64,000 bases of DNA from positions 5,503,216-5,567,215 of the forward strand of contig NC_135557.1 of assembly GCF_964340395.1 (NCBI RefSeq). Reading direction: 5' to 3'. Positions 11,801-22,461 of the stretch are shown here, piece after piece; position 1 is the first letter of the stretch, and each line of letters begins with the position of its first letter. Position numbers and translations under genes: made by a program. A model generated the notes under the pieces. It had not been told where the DNA came from. It searched no databases and worked only from the letters and a program-made list of their open reading frames with translations. This DNA comes from Glandiceps talaboti. Lineage: Eukaryota > Hemichordata > Enteropneusta > Spengelidae.

Positions 11801-13163
11801 AGACATGACACCTGTCATGTGGTGAAGACTGATTCACATGACACCAGTCATGTGGTGTACACACTGATTCACATGACACCTGTCATGTGGTGAAGACTGA
11901 TTTACACGACACCTGTCATGTGGTGAAGACTGATTCACATGACACCTGTCATGTGGTGTACACACTGATTCACATGACACCTGTCATGTGGTGAAGACTG
12001 ATTTACACGACACCTGTCATGTGGTGAAGACTGATTCACATGACACCTGTCATGTGGTGTACACACTGATTCACATGACACCTGTTATGTGGTGTACACA
12101 CTGATTCACATGACACCTGGTATGTGGTGTACACACTGATTCACATGACACCTGTTATGTGGTGTACACACTGATTCAAACGACACCTGTCATGTGGTGT
12201 ACACACTGATTCACATGACACCTGGTATGTGGTGTACACACTGATTCACATGACACCTGTCATGTGGTGTACACACTGATTCACATGACACCTGTCATGT
12301 GGTGTACACACTGATTCAAACGACACCTGTCATGTGGTGTACACACTGATTCACATGACACCTGGTATGTGGTGTACACACTGATTCACATGACACCTGG
12401 TATGTGGTGTACACACTGATTCACATGACATCTGGTATGTGGTGTACACACTGATTCACATGACATCTGTTATGTGGTGTACACACTGATTCACATGACA
12501 CCTGTCATGTGGTGTACACACTGATTCACATGACACCTGTTATGTGGTGTACACACTGATTCAAACGACACCTGTCATGTGGTGTACACACTGATTCACA
12601 TGACACCTGTTATGTGGTGTACACACTGATTCACATGACACCTGGTATGTGGTGTACACACTGATTCACATGACATCTGGTATGTGGTGTACACACTGAT
12701 TCACATGACATCTGTTATGTGGTGTACACACTGATTCACATGACACCTGTCATGTGGTGTACACACTGATTCACATGACACCTGTCATGTGGTGTACACA
12801 CTGATTCACATGACACCTGTCATGTGGTGTACACACTGATTCACATGACACCTGTCATGTGGTGTACACACTGATTCACATGACACCTGTTATGTGGTGT
12901 ACACACTGATTCAAACGACACCTGTCATGTGGTGTACACACTGATTCACATGACACCTGTTATGTGGTGTACACACTGATTCACATGACACCTGGTATGT
13001 GGTGTACACACTGATTCACATGACATCTGGTATGTGGTGTACACACTGATTCACATGACATCTGTTATGTGGTGTACACACTGATTCACATGACACCTGT
13101 CATGTGGTGTACACACTGATTCACATGACACCTGTCATGTGGTGTACACACTGATTCACACAA
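11801..13163. repeat. Minisatellite D, 35-bp unit, ~38 copies
   Basis: The unit is CACCTGTCATGTGGTGTACA plus CACTGATTCACATGA. The first copies use a shorter GTGAAGACTG variant in place of GTGTACACACTG. Variant units (ATTCAAACGAC at ~12176, 12316, 12561 and 12911; TGGTATG; TGTTATG) recur in ordered groups spaced by 4, 7 and 10 units, showing block duplication. The unit carries the palindrome GTGTACAC. Confidence 0.97.
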
Positions 13164-13519
13164 CATCTGTATAATACAAGACTTACAGTGAATCTTGTAC
13201 ACTGACTTTTCACTGACTACACAAAAAGATAACCTTGGTCAAAGACTTTTAATTCTAAAATCATTTCTGTCATTAGTGTGCTCTCTCAGCTGATTAGGCG
13301 CATCAGTCACGCACAGTGATTTCTTGTGACACCAAAATGTTGAGTGCCTCTATCCTGTACTATGTGTTGACTCACAAGATAAACTCAAGTTTTTATCTTT
13401 TTAACCAGCATCAAAACATTTTAAAGTTGTTTAAAGTTGAATGTGGCTGCTGTGTCTTGATTGTAAATTATTCAAGTGTGATGGGTTGTAGATAAGGTCA
13501 ACTTCAATGTTTCATGTTA

Positions 13520-14186
13520 TGGTTTGTCATGACAACTGTTGCTAGGGTTTGGATCATAGTAACAACTTTGTTGCTAGGTTGTATATTGTCATAGCAACTG
13601 CCAGTATTTAGCTAAATAAATGTATGTACAATGTATGTTGCTAGGGCATGTTTTGTCATGGAAACTTGCTTGGAAGTGGATAATTGTCATGACAACTGTT
13701 ACTAGGGTCCCGTCAAATATATTTACTTTCGAATGGCAAATTGAAAATAAATCAAATGCAAGACTTTGAACTGTCTATCACACACCTTGATCACGAAGGG
13801 ATTGAATTATTCAGCGTTAATGTCGCTCTCTGAACTGGCGGAACAATATGTCCGTAAATTGTTGGTATCCTTGGTCCCTGTTCATGATGGGTCTTCTCTG
13901 TCTGATGCAGATAGATTCCTTTACTTTACGTTTTAACTAGTCTTGCATGTTCTCTAGTTGCAGTAGTCCCAAATCCAGTGATCATATCCCATTTTGTTAA
14001 TTAAGTTGCGTGTTTGGACCCCTCCATATATGGCTTCTCTCCTGATCACACATCATGTGGTATATTGTGCCACAGAGTTGTTACTTTCGGTGTTACTAGG
14101 GTGTTGATCATCACAGTAGTATTGCTAGGTTGGGAATTGTCATGACAACTGTTTCTAGTGTTTGAATCTCCAGGACAACTGTGTTG
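13520..14186. repeat. Degenerate GTCATGACAACTGTTGCTAGG repeats, split by an insertion, just upstream of let-7
   Basis: Variants of TTGTCATGACAACTGTTGCT followed by AGG occur near 13526, 13580, 13635, 13687, 14090, 14125, 14147 and 14173. Between 13705 and 14085 the pattern is absent, so a ~380-bp piece seems inserted. That piece holds a small frame at 13820-13936. The repeats stop directly at the let-7 hairpin. Confidence 0.5.
13820..13936 (+). other. Short coding-like frame of unknown nature (38 codons)
   Basis: ATG at 13820 to TAA at 13934-13936 encodes a peptide beginning MSLSELAEQYVRKLLVSL and ending DADRFLYFTF, with an amphipathic helical look. The same frame stays open upstream, without an ATG, for ~20 more codons. 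Its amino-acid composition is more protein-like than other small frames here, and it lies inside an apparent insertion. It could be a scrap of a transposon-encoded protein. I do not recognise it. Confidence 0.2.
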
Positions 14187-14187
14187 T

Positions 14188-14282
14188 TGCCTGCTCTCTG
14201 GGTGAGGTAGTAGGTTGTATAGTTGAGAGTTATACCATTTGGAGATAACTGTACAACTTGCTAACTTTCCCAGGGGTGGGAA
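14188..14282 (+). ncRNA. let-7: let-7 precursor hairpin
   Basis: The 5' arm at 14203-14224 begins TGAGGTAGTAGGTTGTAT and matches the canonical bilaterian let-7 (seed GAGGUAG). The 3' arm at 14249-14270 begins CTGTACAACTTGCTAAC, the usual let-7-3p. The loop is 14225-14248. Known role: a heterochronic microRNA that rises late in development and represses lin-41/TRIM71 and other targets; precursor processing is blocked by LIN28 through the loop. The loop here has a GGAG at 14241-14244, the motif bound by the LIN28 zinc knuckles. It is the second member of the cluster, 13.2 kb after mir-100 and 19.5 kb before mir-125. Confidence 0.98.
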
Positions 14283-14408
14283 AGGGACACCGAGCTGCTG
14301 TCACAATTTAGTGACATGTGAAGTGACATACCATGACTTATACCTAGACACACATCACAGACAACACATAGAGACACAGAGCTACACACATACCAAGACA
14401 CGAAGTAA

Positions 14409-14427
14409 GACACACACACACACACAT

Positions 14428-14458
<31 letters not shown>

Positions 14459-14527
14459 AACACATACACACACACATATACACACACACACAAACAAACA
14501 CACACACACACACAAACAAACACATAC

Positions 14528-14596
<69 letters not shown>
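14409..14596. repeat. (CA)n microsatellite with CATA interruptions
   Basis: About 190 bp of CA repeats with scattered AAACA and TACA interruptions, ending in a pure (CA) tract. Only ~130 bp downstream of the let-7 hairpin. All overlapping frames (His-Thr or Cys-Val runs) are artefacts of the repeat. Confidence 0.97.
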
Positions 14597-14597
<1 letters not shown>

Positions 14598-14788
14598 TGG
14601 ACATGGTGCTAAAGTAAGACACAAACTAATATACACAGACAATTGCATTAGACAAACCCTTACGGCTAAAAACATGAGACACACACACACACAGACTCAT
14701 TCCAATATCCTTTTATGTGTTAGAGTATTAATTAACCGTGATATAAGGTTGACCTGTGGGTATAGAAATGGAGCATTGTCAGACACAG

Positions 14789-15645
14789 TTACACATACCC
14801 ACATACACACAGTTACACATGCCCACATACACAGCTGCATATACCCACTTTTAAACATACCCACTTACTCATACCGGTACATATTACATATACTCACATA
14901 CAAATGCACAATTACGCATACCCAGTTATACATACACATAATTACACATACAAGTTACATATACATGTACCCACATATAGTTTCACATGCCCACAGTTAC
15001 ACATACCCACATGCATGCACATAGTTACACTTACATATACCTACATACGGTAACACATATTGTCCACATCCACAGTTACATATACCCACATGCATAGTTA
15101 TACATACCCACTGTTAGTGTTACACATACCCACATGCATAGTTACACATACCCACTGTTAGTGTTACACATACCCACATGCATAGTTACACATACCCACT
15201 GTTAGTGTTACACATACCCACATGCATAGTTACACATACCCACTGTTAGTGTTACACATACCCACATGCATAGTTACACATACCCACTGTTAGTGTTACA
15301 CATACCCACATGCATAGTTACACATACCCACTGTTAGTGTTACACATACCCACATGCATAGTTACACATACCCACTGTTAGTGTTACACATACCCACATG
15401 CATAGTTACACATACCCACTGTTAGTGTTACACATACCCACATGCATAGTTACACATACCCACTGTTAGTGTTACACATACCCACATGTATAGTAACACA
15501 TGCCCATTGTTAGTGTTACACATACCCACATGCATAGTTACACATACTGGTCTCTTCATGCACATACTTACACATACCCACTGTTACCGGTACACATACA
15601 CATACATACCCATCCAGATACAAAGTTACACATGCCCATACAGAA
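14789..15645. repeat. Minisatellite E, 44-bp unit with degenerate flanks
   Basis: The regular core at 15083-15545 has ~10 copies of TACCCACATGCATAGTTACA plus CATACCCACTGTTAGTGTTACACA. The flanks 14789-15082 and 15546-15645 are degenerate ACACATACCCACA-type sequence from which the array probably grew. A long frame running from 14239 into this region is a by-product of CA-rich composition and overlaps let-7. Confidence 0.93.
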
Positions 15646-17253
15646 TTTGGAACATTCAATGATGTAGAATGCAAATATTTCACTTTCTCACAAGGGTGGG
15701 ATGATCAACACTGAACTAGGTGACAGATATGGTAATACACACTGTGACACATACCCAGACACATGAAGACACCAAACGTATGACACAATCTCTTCGTTGA
15801 GATGGAATGCTGTATCACAGTGTATGGAAGACACAGGTTGAAAAGTAAACTTCTCTGGATGTGGTTGGAACTGAATGCTTAGCTTTATATTCTGTTAGTG
15901 TTACAATGTTGAAGCTATATCACGGTAAACTACAGTGTGTATTTACATTTTTGATGACATTAGTTTATGGTGGAAAATATGTTGGTTCAAGGAATTTATA
16001 GACAGCGAAATACAGCTACTTTGGAATAGTAAGGTGGAATTAATTGTGGTGTTTCATTGTGTCTACTTGTAATATGTACTACAGGCCATGATAGGATTTA
16101 TGATATTGTTAGAGACCAGAGGTTGTTCTAGTACTCTGAATCACGTGACCACCCATCAGTACATGTCTGTCGGTTCTCTACACAGCATGGACTCATACAA
16201 ACGCCACTGAAAGGAGACTTGATATCTTTCTTCCATCTGAAGTTCAAATCCAGAGAGGTCTTTTTACATTTAATGATATAATGCAGGTGTTTTTTTTGAC
16301 CAGTCTGAATATATGGTTACAAAGTCAGTAGTTTTTAGTGTAAGGCATATATTATTTAAGAATACATTGTGAATAATGTTCATAATATTAATGATGTCTT
16401 GGTGTAATTGTCTCACTCACCTCTTATCAAATAGCCATCTGTACATGTACGCTGGGCATATCATTCTTTCTTTACACTTTAAAGCCATCATGTACATTCT
16501 TGACAAGTTACAGTTGCTGTAAAGGTCATATATACCATTTCCCAGGGTCAACTCTAGGGGGTGCTGTTGCATGGTGGTCTGCAAATACATGGAGTTTGAA
16601 CAACTTCAGAGTTATTTTCACACCTTTTTGTTACCATATAAACATGTGAAATGTTGAAAAGTGTATTATGGCAGCTTTGCATCTGATTTGAAAGTACCCA
16701 TAATGCATTGCTGCTTGTACCAGCTTTGCGTCTGATTTGAGAGAGATAACAGTGCATGATGAGAATTGAGTATTTATGTTGGATTGTTAATTTATAAAAT
16801 AATATTATCATGGCTTCCTACTTGAAAAATCAAACAACATTGACAAAGTCTGTGTTTATAACTCGATACATTGCAAAAAACTAAAAAATTAGTAAAAAGT
16901 AAGTATTTCATGTAGATTTATTAATCATTAGTAATTTATTGAGTTACAAACAGGACTTGGCATATGTTGTTTGACATTGATTTTTCAAGTCGGAAGCCGT
17001 GATAAAATTGTTTTATAAATTAAAAATCCAAACTGTATGCCTAATCGTTATGGCAACTTAAAGGTTTTGCGACAATTCATTTGGAATGAAGTTGTAGACA
17101 AAATGTTATCTTGTTCCAGTACCTGTTAATGAAAAATGACAAAAGCAGTGATTTTTGTAATATTTACAGTTGATATTGAATATGGGAACAAAAAAAAAGG
17201 TGTAAAATTAGGACATGTTGAGAATGTATGTTGTTGATATTGGTTTTTCTGAA
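15646..17253. other. AT-rich interval without recognisable genes
   Basis: No gene supported. Contains a CTCF-like string at 16550-16567 and a small direct duplication (AGCTTTGCATCTGATTTGA near 16672, AGCTTTGCGTCTGATTTGA near 16723). Confidence 0.55.
16550..16567 (+). promoter_or_regulatory. CTCF-like motif, forward orientation
   Basis: AACTCTAGGGGGTGCTGT keeps the YAGGGGGYGCTGT half of the CTCF core on the + strand; the CCA on its 5' side is not conserved. Single site between let-7 and the first inverted-repeat element. By-eye match. Confidence 0.25.
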
Positions 17254-17596
17254 AGGCCTAGAAAAAATTGTGTGGTTCTGATTACACTCAATTTTTAGAA
17301 TTGGTGGGATAGGTAGATTTTTTTTCCTTCCATGTGTAAGTGATACGTTTTCAATAATGGTCTCTGTGTTATTGGTTTCTTCCCATGAGATGTTGCAGCC
17401 ATTACAGATTGGAACAACATTTTTATCTGTTGTTTATTTATGTTATTGATGTCATTATACGCTTCCAATATTTCTCGCAAGACTTCACAATTTTTGCGAT
17501 ATTATTTATTTTTTCACGAATACATAAAAAAAGCAGTCAGCAGTGAAAAACTAGGTGGGGTTGGGTAACCGGAACAAAATAATTTCTTTTTAGGGC
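17254..17596 (+). mobile_element. MITE-like element family 1, copy 1
   Basis: ~343 bp flanked by inverted termini: the left end AGGCCTAGAAAAAATTGTGT continues GGTTCTGATTAC, and the right end is ...GGTAACCGGAACAAAATAATT...TTTTTAGGGC. The interior includes ACTCAATTTTTAGAATTGG, a CCATTACAGATTGGAA block and GAAAAACTAGGTGGGGTTGG, shared with the copies at 22083 and 29387. Non-coding, so presumably a non-autonomous DNA transposon with ~30-bp terminal inverted repeats. Target duplication not certain. Confidence 0.75.
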
Positions 17597-20356
17597 GAAC
17601 TAGTCTGTATATCCTCTAGGTGATATCATTGGCTGATAAAATATTAAAGTTACATCATCAGTACACGTGTAAGAAGATATAGTTCTTAGCTAAGAATTCT
17701 AAGAAAAATAGCAACTTTTCCTGAAATGAAAATAACACCTTTTCTGAAGACTATGAATAAATTAGTTCTATTCGTGAATGAGGACAAACTGATACTATTA
17801 GTCCTGCATTTTATTGAAACGTATTTCGGTTCTTGACATAAATCAAACAAAAAAACATTGTGTTGAAAAAAAAACGGTTTTATAAAAAAATGGTGGATTT
17901 GTCCTCCTTGAACTAAAATTTAAAAAACATTGTGTTAGAAAATTTTTACAATCTTACACACATGCTATATTTCACACATGTTTGGTTTAATATTCATAAG
18001 TTCATTGATCAAAAAACTACTTTCAAGTTTTATGCCAAAATTGTGAGTGAAATTTTTTGTCAAATTTTGGTTTCATCTTATAGTAAAGTTGCAGAAGCCA
18101 ATGTTTGGTGTGAACTTTTACTAGAATTTTGCACTAAAATTGATCAATTTGGGTGTGGAGCCAAAATTCAGTTTCATTGGTCATTTTACACCAGACTATG
18201 CCACATAAAACTGGTTACCCACGCGTGATTCATAACTGTAGAGGGAATGATATAGTAAGGTCAAAATAGAAAAGAAAAAAGAATTGTTTCTGGTCAGCAT
18301 ACACATCACTTAAATACCCTCACGTCGGTGTTTTTTTTTTTTTTCATGTTTTTCCAGCCCATGCAGTCTGCAGATCCGGGGAAACACAAAAATAACCCTC
18401 CCTATTCATGAACGAGCAAATGACATCTGCCCCCCCCCCCCCCCCCATACACACTTGCTCTAAAGTAGTAAATTAAAAGACCTGTAACTGCCATGAGTAG
18501 TAGATTTAGTGACAGGTTTGTTGAGAATAAAAAAAATAACATTTTAGACAGACTATCCTGACTCGTAACAATTCTTTTTTTTTTGCCTAACAAATATTTT
18601 TTCTTTTTAAATCATTCAGGTTACACTTACAGTGGTGTACAAATAATGTATATCATGTATATATCTTGTGAGAGATTATAAGATGTACTTGTAGTGAGTT
18701 GAATGACAGATAACACAGAGGTCACACACTATCATGCTAAATAGTCTTCTTATGTATGTGAGCCAAAAGTATGCAACATGTATATTGATATAAGATGTGT
18801 CTGCTGAGACCATCTAGAATCAATTAAATTTAAAATAACTGTAAAGTTCTTGTGTTTTTTATCAAAATTTTGACTTTTTTTAGAAACTAAGATGACTTCC
18901 CTGACTTTGAGTCCAAAATCAAGGTTAACAATTCTTGAAATTTTTAGGCGACAAAAATTTGTGAACATGACAAAAATGTTGTGACACTATAAAAACTTTA
19001 TTATTTTAAGACTATTAATTTGATATTGATCCATTAACAAAGATTAGTTTTTCAATTTCTGACCAAAATGAAAATCTCGTTTGCTGAGAATTTTCGAGAA
19101 AATGTGAATTTTTGCATTCAGACTGTTGATTGAGAGGAAGTGCAGACAGTGTAAGCCCCATGAGACAATATAGTACAGTTTGCAGTTATGTTTCAGACAT
19201 GTCTTGAATACTAGTCTTAACTGTAGGAGAAAGGTCATGGTAGGGTAGACCAGTTTAACATGCATGTGAATTTGCATAAATAAGAACCAATCAAACACAG
19301 GGAGACAGTTTGAAATTCAGATTAATGTCAGTCTATTTGCATATGCGAGCACCAATCAGAAACAGCGACACATTTCAAAATGATTGATAGTCATTTTGAC
19401 ATTTCGATCGTTTTCCACACTATTGTATAGGTATGTGTAAACCAATCAAAGACAGCAACACATTTTTAAAATGCTAGTTGTTGACATTTTAAAATGATGT
19501 TGTTGACTAAGTGTTTTAAGTTAAATGAAATTCTTTGGTACATTGTACATTATAGAATTAAAGGCCAACTTTGAAAAAGGATAAAACATTAGGTGTGAAA
19601 AACAGTTGCCTGGCAAAACTTTAGAAAATGTTGGCCAAGAACAATATTCCTATGTAATTGTCATGGCTAAAGTGATAAGATAACACTAATGTGAGAACCA
19701 GGGATTGAAACACTGGCCTGAAATACATGTAATAACATTGTAACAGTATTTTTATGGAAATATTATTATATAATATGTTATGACAAAATTAACAAGAAAT
19801 TGCATTTACTTATTTACATTTAACAAAAATACAATTAGTATCTGGTGAAAGCTACAAAAGTGTCATCTCTATTATTTTGTATAAAACCAACCCTGGATTG
19901 TAATTATTTTATCTTTTATGTAACCATCGGTTGTACAGTAGATGTAACATTGAATAGACAATTGAGTCTAGCTTCAAATTCTAGAAGAACAGTGGTCTTT
20001 TGTGGTCAGTGATACCAATCACAGTTATGTTAGGGGGTCTAATACTATTCTTTATGTATAACTGAACCTTAATGGTGACTCCCTGGCTTGAACATTAATA
20101 TGTATCCATAGTAACCTTGGTTATATTGTGATTTTTTTCCATTTTCAAAAGTCAGGACATCATTTTCTGTTGATAAAACAATAATACCGTTAAGAGACCT
20201 CACCTGGATTTTATAATAAAGTAATTTGTTTTGATAATTGTTTAATTTCTACAAAAAGTTTGAGATCTTTATAATAATATCAAAACTTAGTAAATATAAG
20301 ACACTTGTAGAACAGAGGCCATTCTCTACACGCAACACAAATTAGACTTAAGCTAA
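17597..20356. other. AT-rich interval without recognisable genes
   Basis: No gene or RNA supported. A frame at 17932-18228 (98 codons) lacks any recognisable domain. A 17-C run lies at 18430-18446. AACCAATCA(A/G)A-type strings occur at ~19286, 19351 and 19441, in short related segments with ACAGCGACACATTT; these may be weak repeats. Confidence 0.5.
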
Positions 20357-20376
20357 GGGGGGGGGGGGGGGGGGGG
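20357..20376. repeat. Poly(G) run of 20
   Basis: Homopolymer of 20 G on the + strand, prone to length error in sequencing. No feature attached. Confidence 0.95.
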
Positions 20377-20458
20377 TTAACCCTATGAAGAACCAAATCC
20401 TAACTGACTACAATATGTATCTATGGTACGATTGTTCCTCTAATCTAAATTTGTGTCA

Positions 20459-20459
20459 A

Positions 20460-20511
<52 letters not shown>

Positions 20512-20600
20512 AGATGAACAGACTAATGGAGACATACAGACAGACAGACAGACAGACACAGATGAACAGACTAATGGAAACAGAGACAGAAAGACAAGGT
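20459..20600. repeat. (CAGA)n microsatellite, duplicated block
   Basis: Two CAGA tracts (20460-20512 and ~20534-20558), each followed by GATGAACAGACTAATGGA, so a tract-plus-flank block has been duplicated. The overlapping 93-codon frame (Asp-Arg-Gln-Thr repeats) is a repeat artefact. Confidence 0.93.
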
Positions 20601-21656
20601 TATATTAAGGGAAACCTTGTATTCACCTCCAGACTTCATCTACTGATATTTTACCATCTTTCCTAGAAAACCTTTTATGAGATGTATTTGTGTAATTGAC
20701 GTATCAGTTTCCATGACGTCACGTCAACAGTACCATCTTAACTATTAGGTTCATCCAAAGGTCATATATGCTTTTCGCAAAAGTATCGACATTTGAAAAC
20801 TTCCCAGGGAAGTCCACAGAAATGTAAATTCCTACAACTAAATAGTAATGGAAAAAATTGTAAAAAAAATAATCAACTTTTATTGTAAAAAAATTTACAC
20901 ATCATTCTGTTGATGTCTGGAAAGGTGTTCCTGGCTCACCAGACATACGTGTAGAATCGGATGGAAACCCGTCTTATGCGGAAACCTTATAAATTGATGT
21001 CACCTCAAGATGACTTCTACTCACCTTTCTACCTTTCTTAGAAAACCTTGAACAAAATGAGATATGTGTAATTGATGGTATCTGATTCCATTTGACAAGG
21101 TACATGTACTGTCAGTTGTGCACTATTGCCAGTTAATCCAGGGGTTACAGTTTTTTTCCTTGGAACTACCGGAATATCAAAATCTTCTGAATATTTAACC
21201 CTATGGTGACTTGGTTTCTGTAACTATCATTTTAGACCATAAATATAGGGTGTCAGGCTTTTTAGAGGGTTAATGTACCCCGCCCCCCATCCCAGTAATA
21301 TGTAATTTATAGAATAATCCGTAATTTATGGAATAATCTGTCAAAAACATTGCAAATTTGTCAACTTTTTGTTGAAAAAGTAAAAAAAAAGAAAAACCAG
21401 TCAATGATTTGTTGCAACATTTGTCTTGTATTCAATAGTCTTTGTACAAGATACACATGTTGACTCTGGGTATGGGGTGGAATGGGGTGGGTATATTTTA
21501 GACGTGTGCCGCCCAGGTTCTAAACAGTTGCCAAGCTTCACCATGACGACACTAAAAAGTTAATTGATGTAATGATTCTCTGTAGACTATACTAAACAAT
21601 GATGTATATCTTGTTAGTGATGAACAATTCCTATATATACAACTCTGGAAACTGAG
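20601..21656. other. Interval without recognisable genes; weak ~390-bp duplication
   Basis: AGAAAACCTT...GAGATGTATTTGTGTAATTGA near 20665-20700 recurs, diverged, near 21040-21080, each time after an ACCTT-rich segment. This suggests an old ~390-bp duplication. A perfect cAMP-response-type octamer TGACGTCA is at ~20715 beside a second ACGTCA. No coding region. Confidence 0.45.
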
Positions 21657-21954
21657 GCTTCGATTTACTCAAGATAGACACAAACTAAATCTATTGTTCC
21701 TCAATGTGATAGACTGCATAAGTGGGTACGGTGATAGCTGTTCCTCTGTTGTGTGATTCTAATCACCCTGTAATCAAGTTAGTGTAGACATTGGAAGTGC
21801 TAAAACAGTACACTGCAAGTTTATCAAACTTTCTTAAAGAGAGCTGCCCTACTGAAACTATGATGAAACCAACATTCATCCAAATACCGTACCATTCCTG
21901 TATCAATATGTTGCAACAATAGTTTTAGTTTGTGTCTATCTTAGAAAACCGAAG
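21657..21954. mobile_element. MITE-like / fold-back element family 2
   Basis: ~298 bp with long imperfect terminal inverted repeats. The left end CTTCGATTTACTCAAGATAG continues ACACAAACTAAATCTATTGTT; the right end, reverse-complemented, reads CTTCGGTTTTCTAAGATAG and ACACAAACTAAAACTATTGTT. Pairing continues more weakly inward to a shared GGTACGGT, for ~85 bp in all. The centre is non-coding. Most likely a non-autonomous DNA transposon; a long RNA hairpin would form if transcribed. Confidence 0.7.
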
Positions 21955-22082
21955 GTTGAACTACAAGGGTAAAATAAAAAGATAGACTTGACTTGTAATT
22001 TGGTTCGTTTTATGGTTTGCTAATTTCACCTTCTTTGTAATATTATATTTATTTATTGAAGTCATTAATGTATTATTATCTT

Positions 22083-22461
22083 AAGTCAAATAAAAAAAAT
22101 TATGTAGTTCCGATTACGCTCAATTTTAGAATAGGTGGGGTAGGCATATTTTTTATTACATTTCCTTATTTTTTTTTCTATGTGTGAGTGTCTAGTTCAG
22201 GTTTTCCATTGTTTTCCAAATGGTCTCTGTGTTGTTTATTTCTTCCTATCAGATGTACAGCCATTGCAGATAGGAAGAACAGTTTTACAATGTCTTTTTA
22301 AGTTGATGTCAGTTTCCGCACCCACTATTTCTCGTGAGACTTCACAATTTTTGCGATTTTATTTATTTTTTCTTGTATGCGTAAAAAAGAAGTTTACGGT
22401 CGGCATTGAAAAACTAGGTGGGGTTGGGTAAACGGAACCACACAATTCTTTTCTTAGGCCT
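22083..22461 (+). mobile_element. MITE-like element family 1, copy 2
   Basis: ~379 bp in the same orientation as copies 1 and 3. The left end is eroded (AAGTCAAATAAAAAAAATTA) but the next bases TGTAGTTCCGATTAC match copy 3. The right end GGTAAACGGAACCACACAAT with TCTTTTCTTAGGCCT is the best-preserved terminus and is the inverted complement of the left end of copy 1. The internal frame at 22180-22431 is a by-product. Confidence 0.78.

Noticed and set aside
14239-15024. 261-codon + strand frame rich in His-Thr
   Set aside because: It is the translation of a CA microsatellite and ACACATACCCACA repeats, and it overlaps the let-7 star arm; the antisense Cys-Val frames are the same artefact.
17932-18228. 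98-codon frame of cysteine-containing sequence
   Set aside because: No recognisable domain, no flanking splice signals, and composition like the surrounding non-coding DNA.
20700-20735. CRE (TGACGTCA) as a promoter
   Set aside because: A perfect octamer, but with no start-site features or exon nearby; a single 8-mer is weak evidence.
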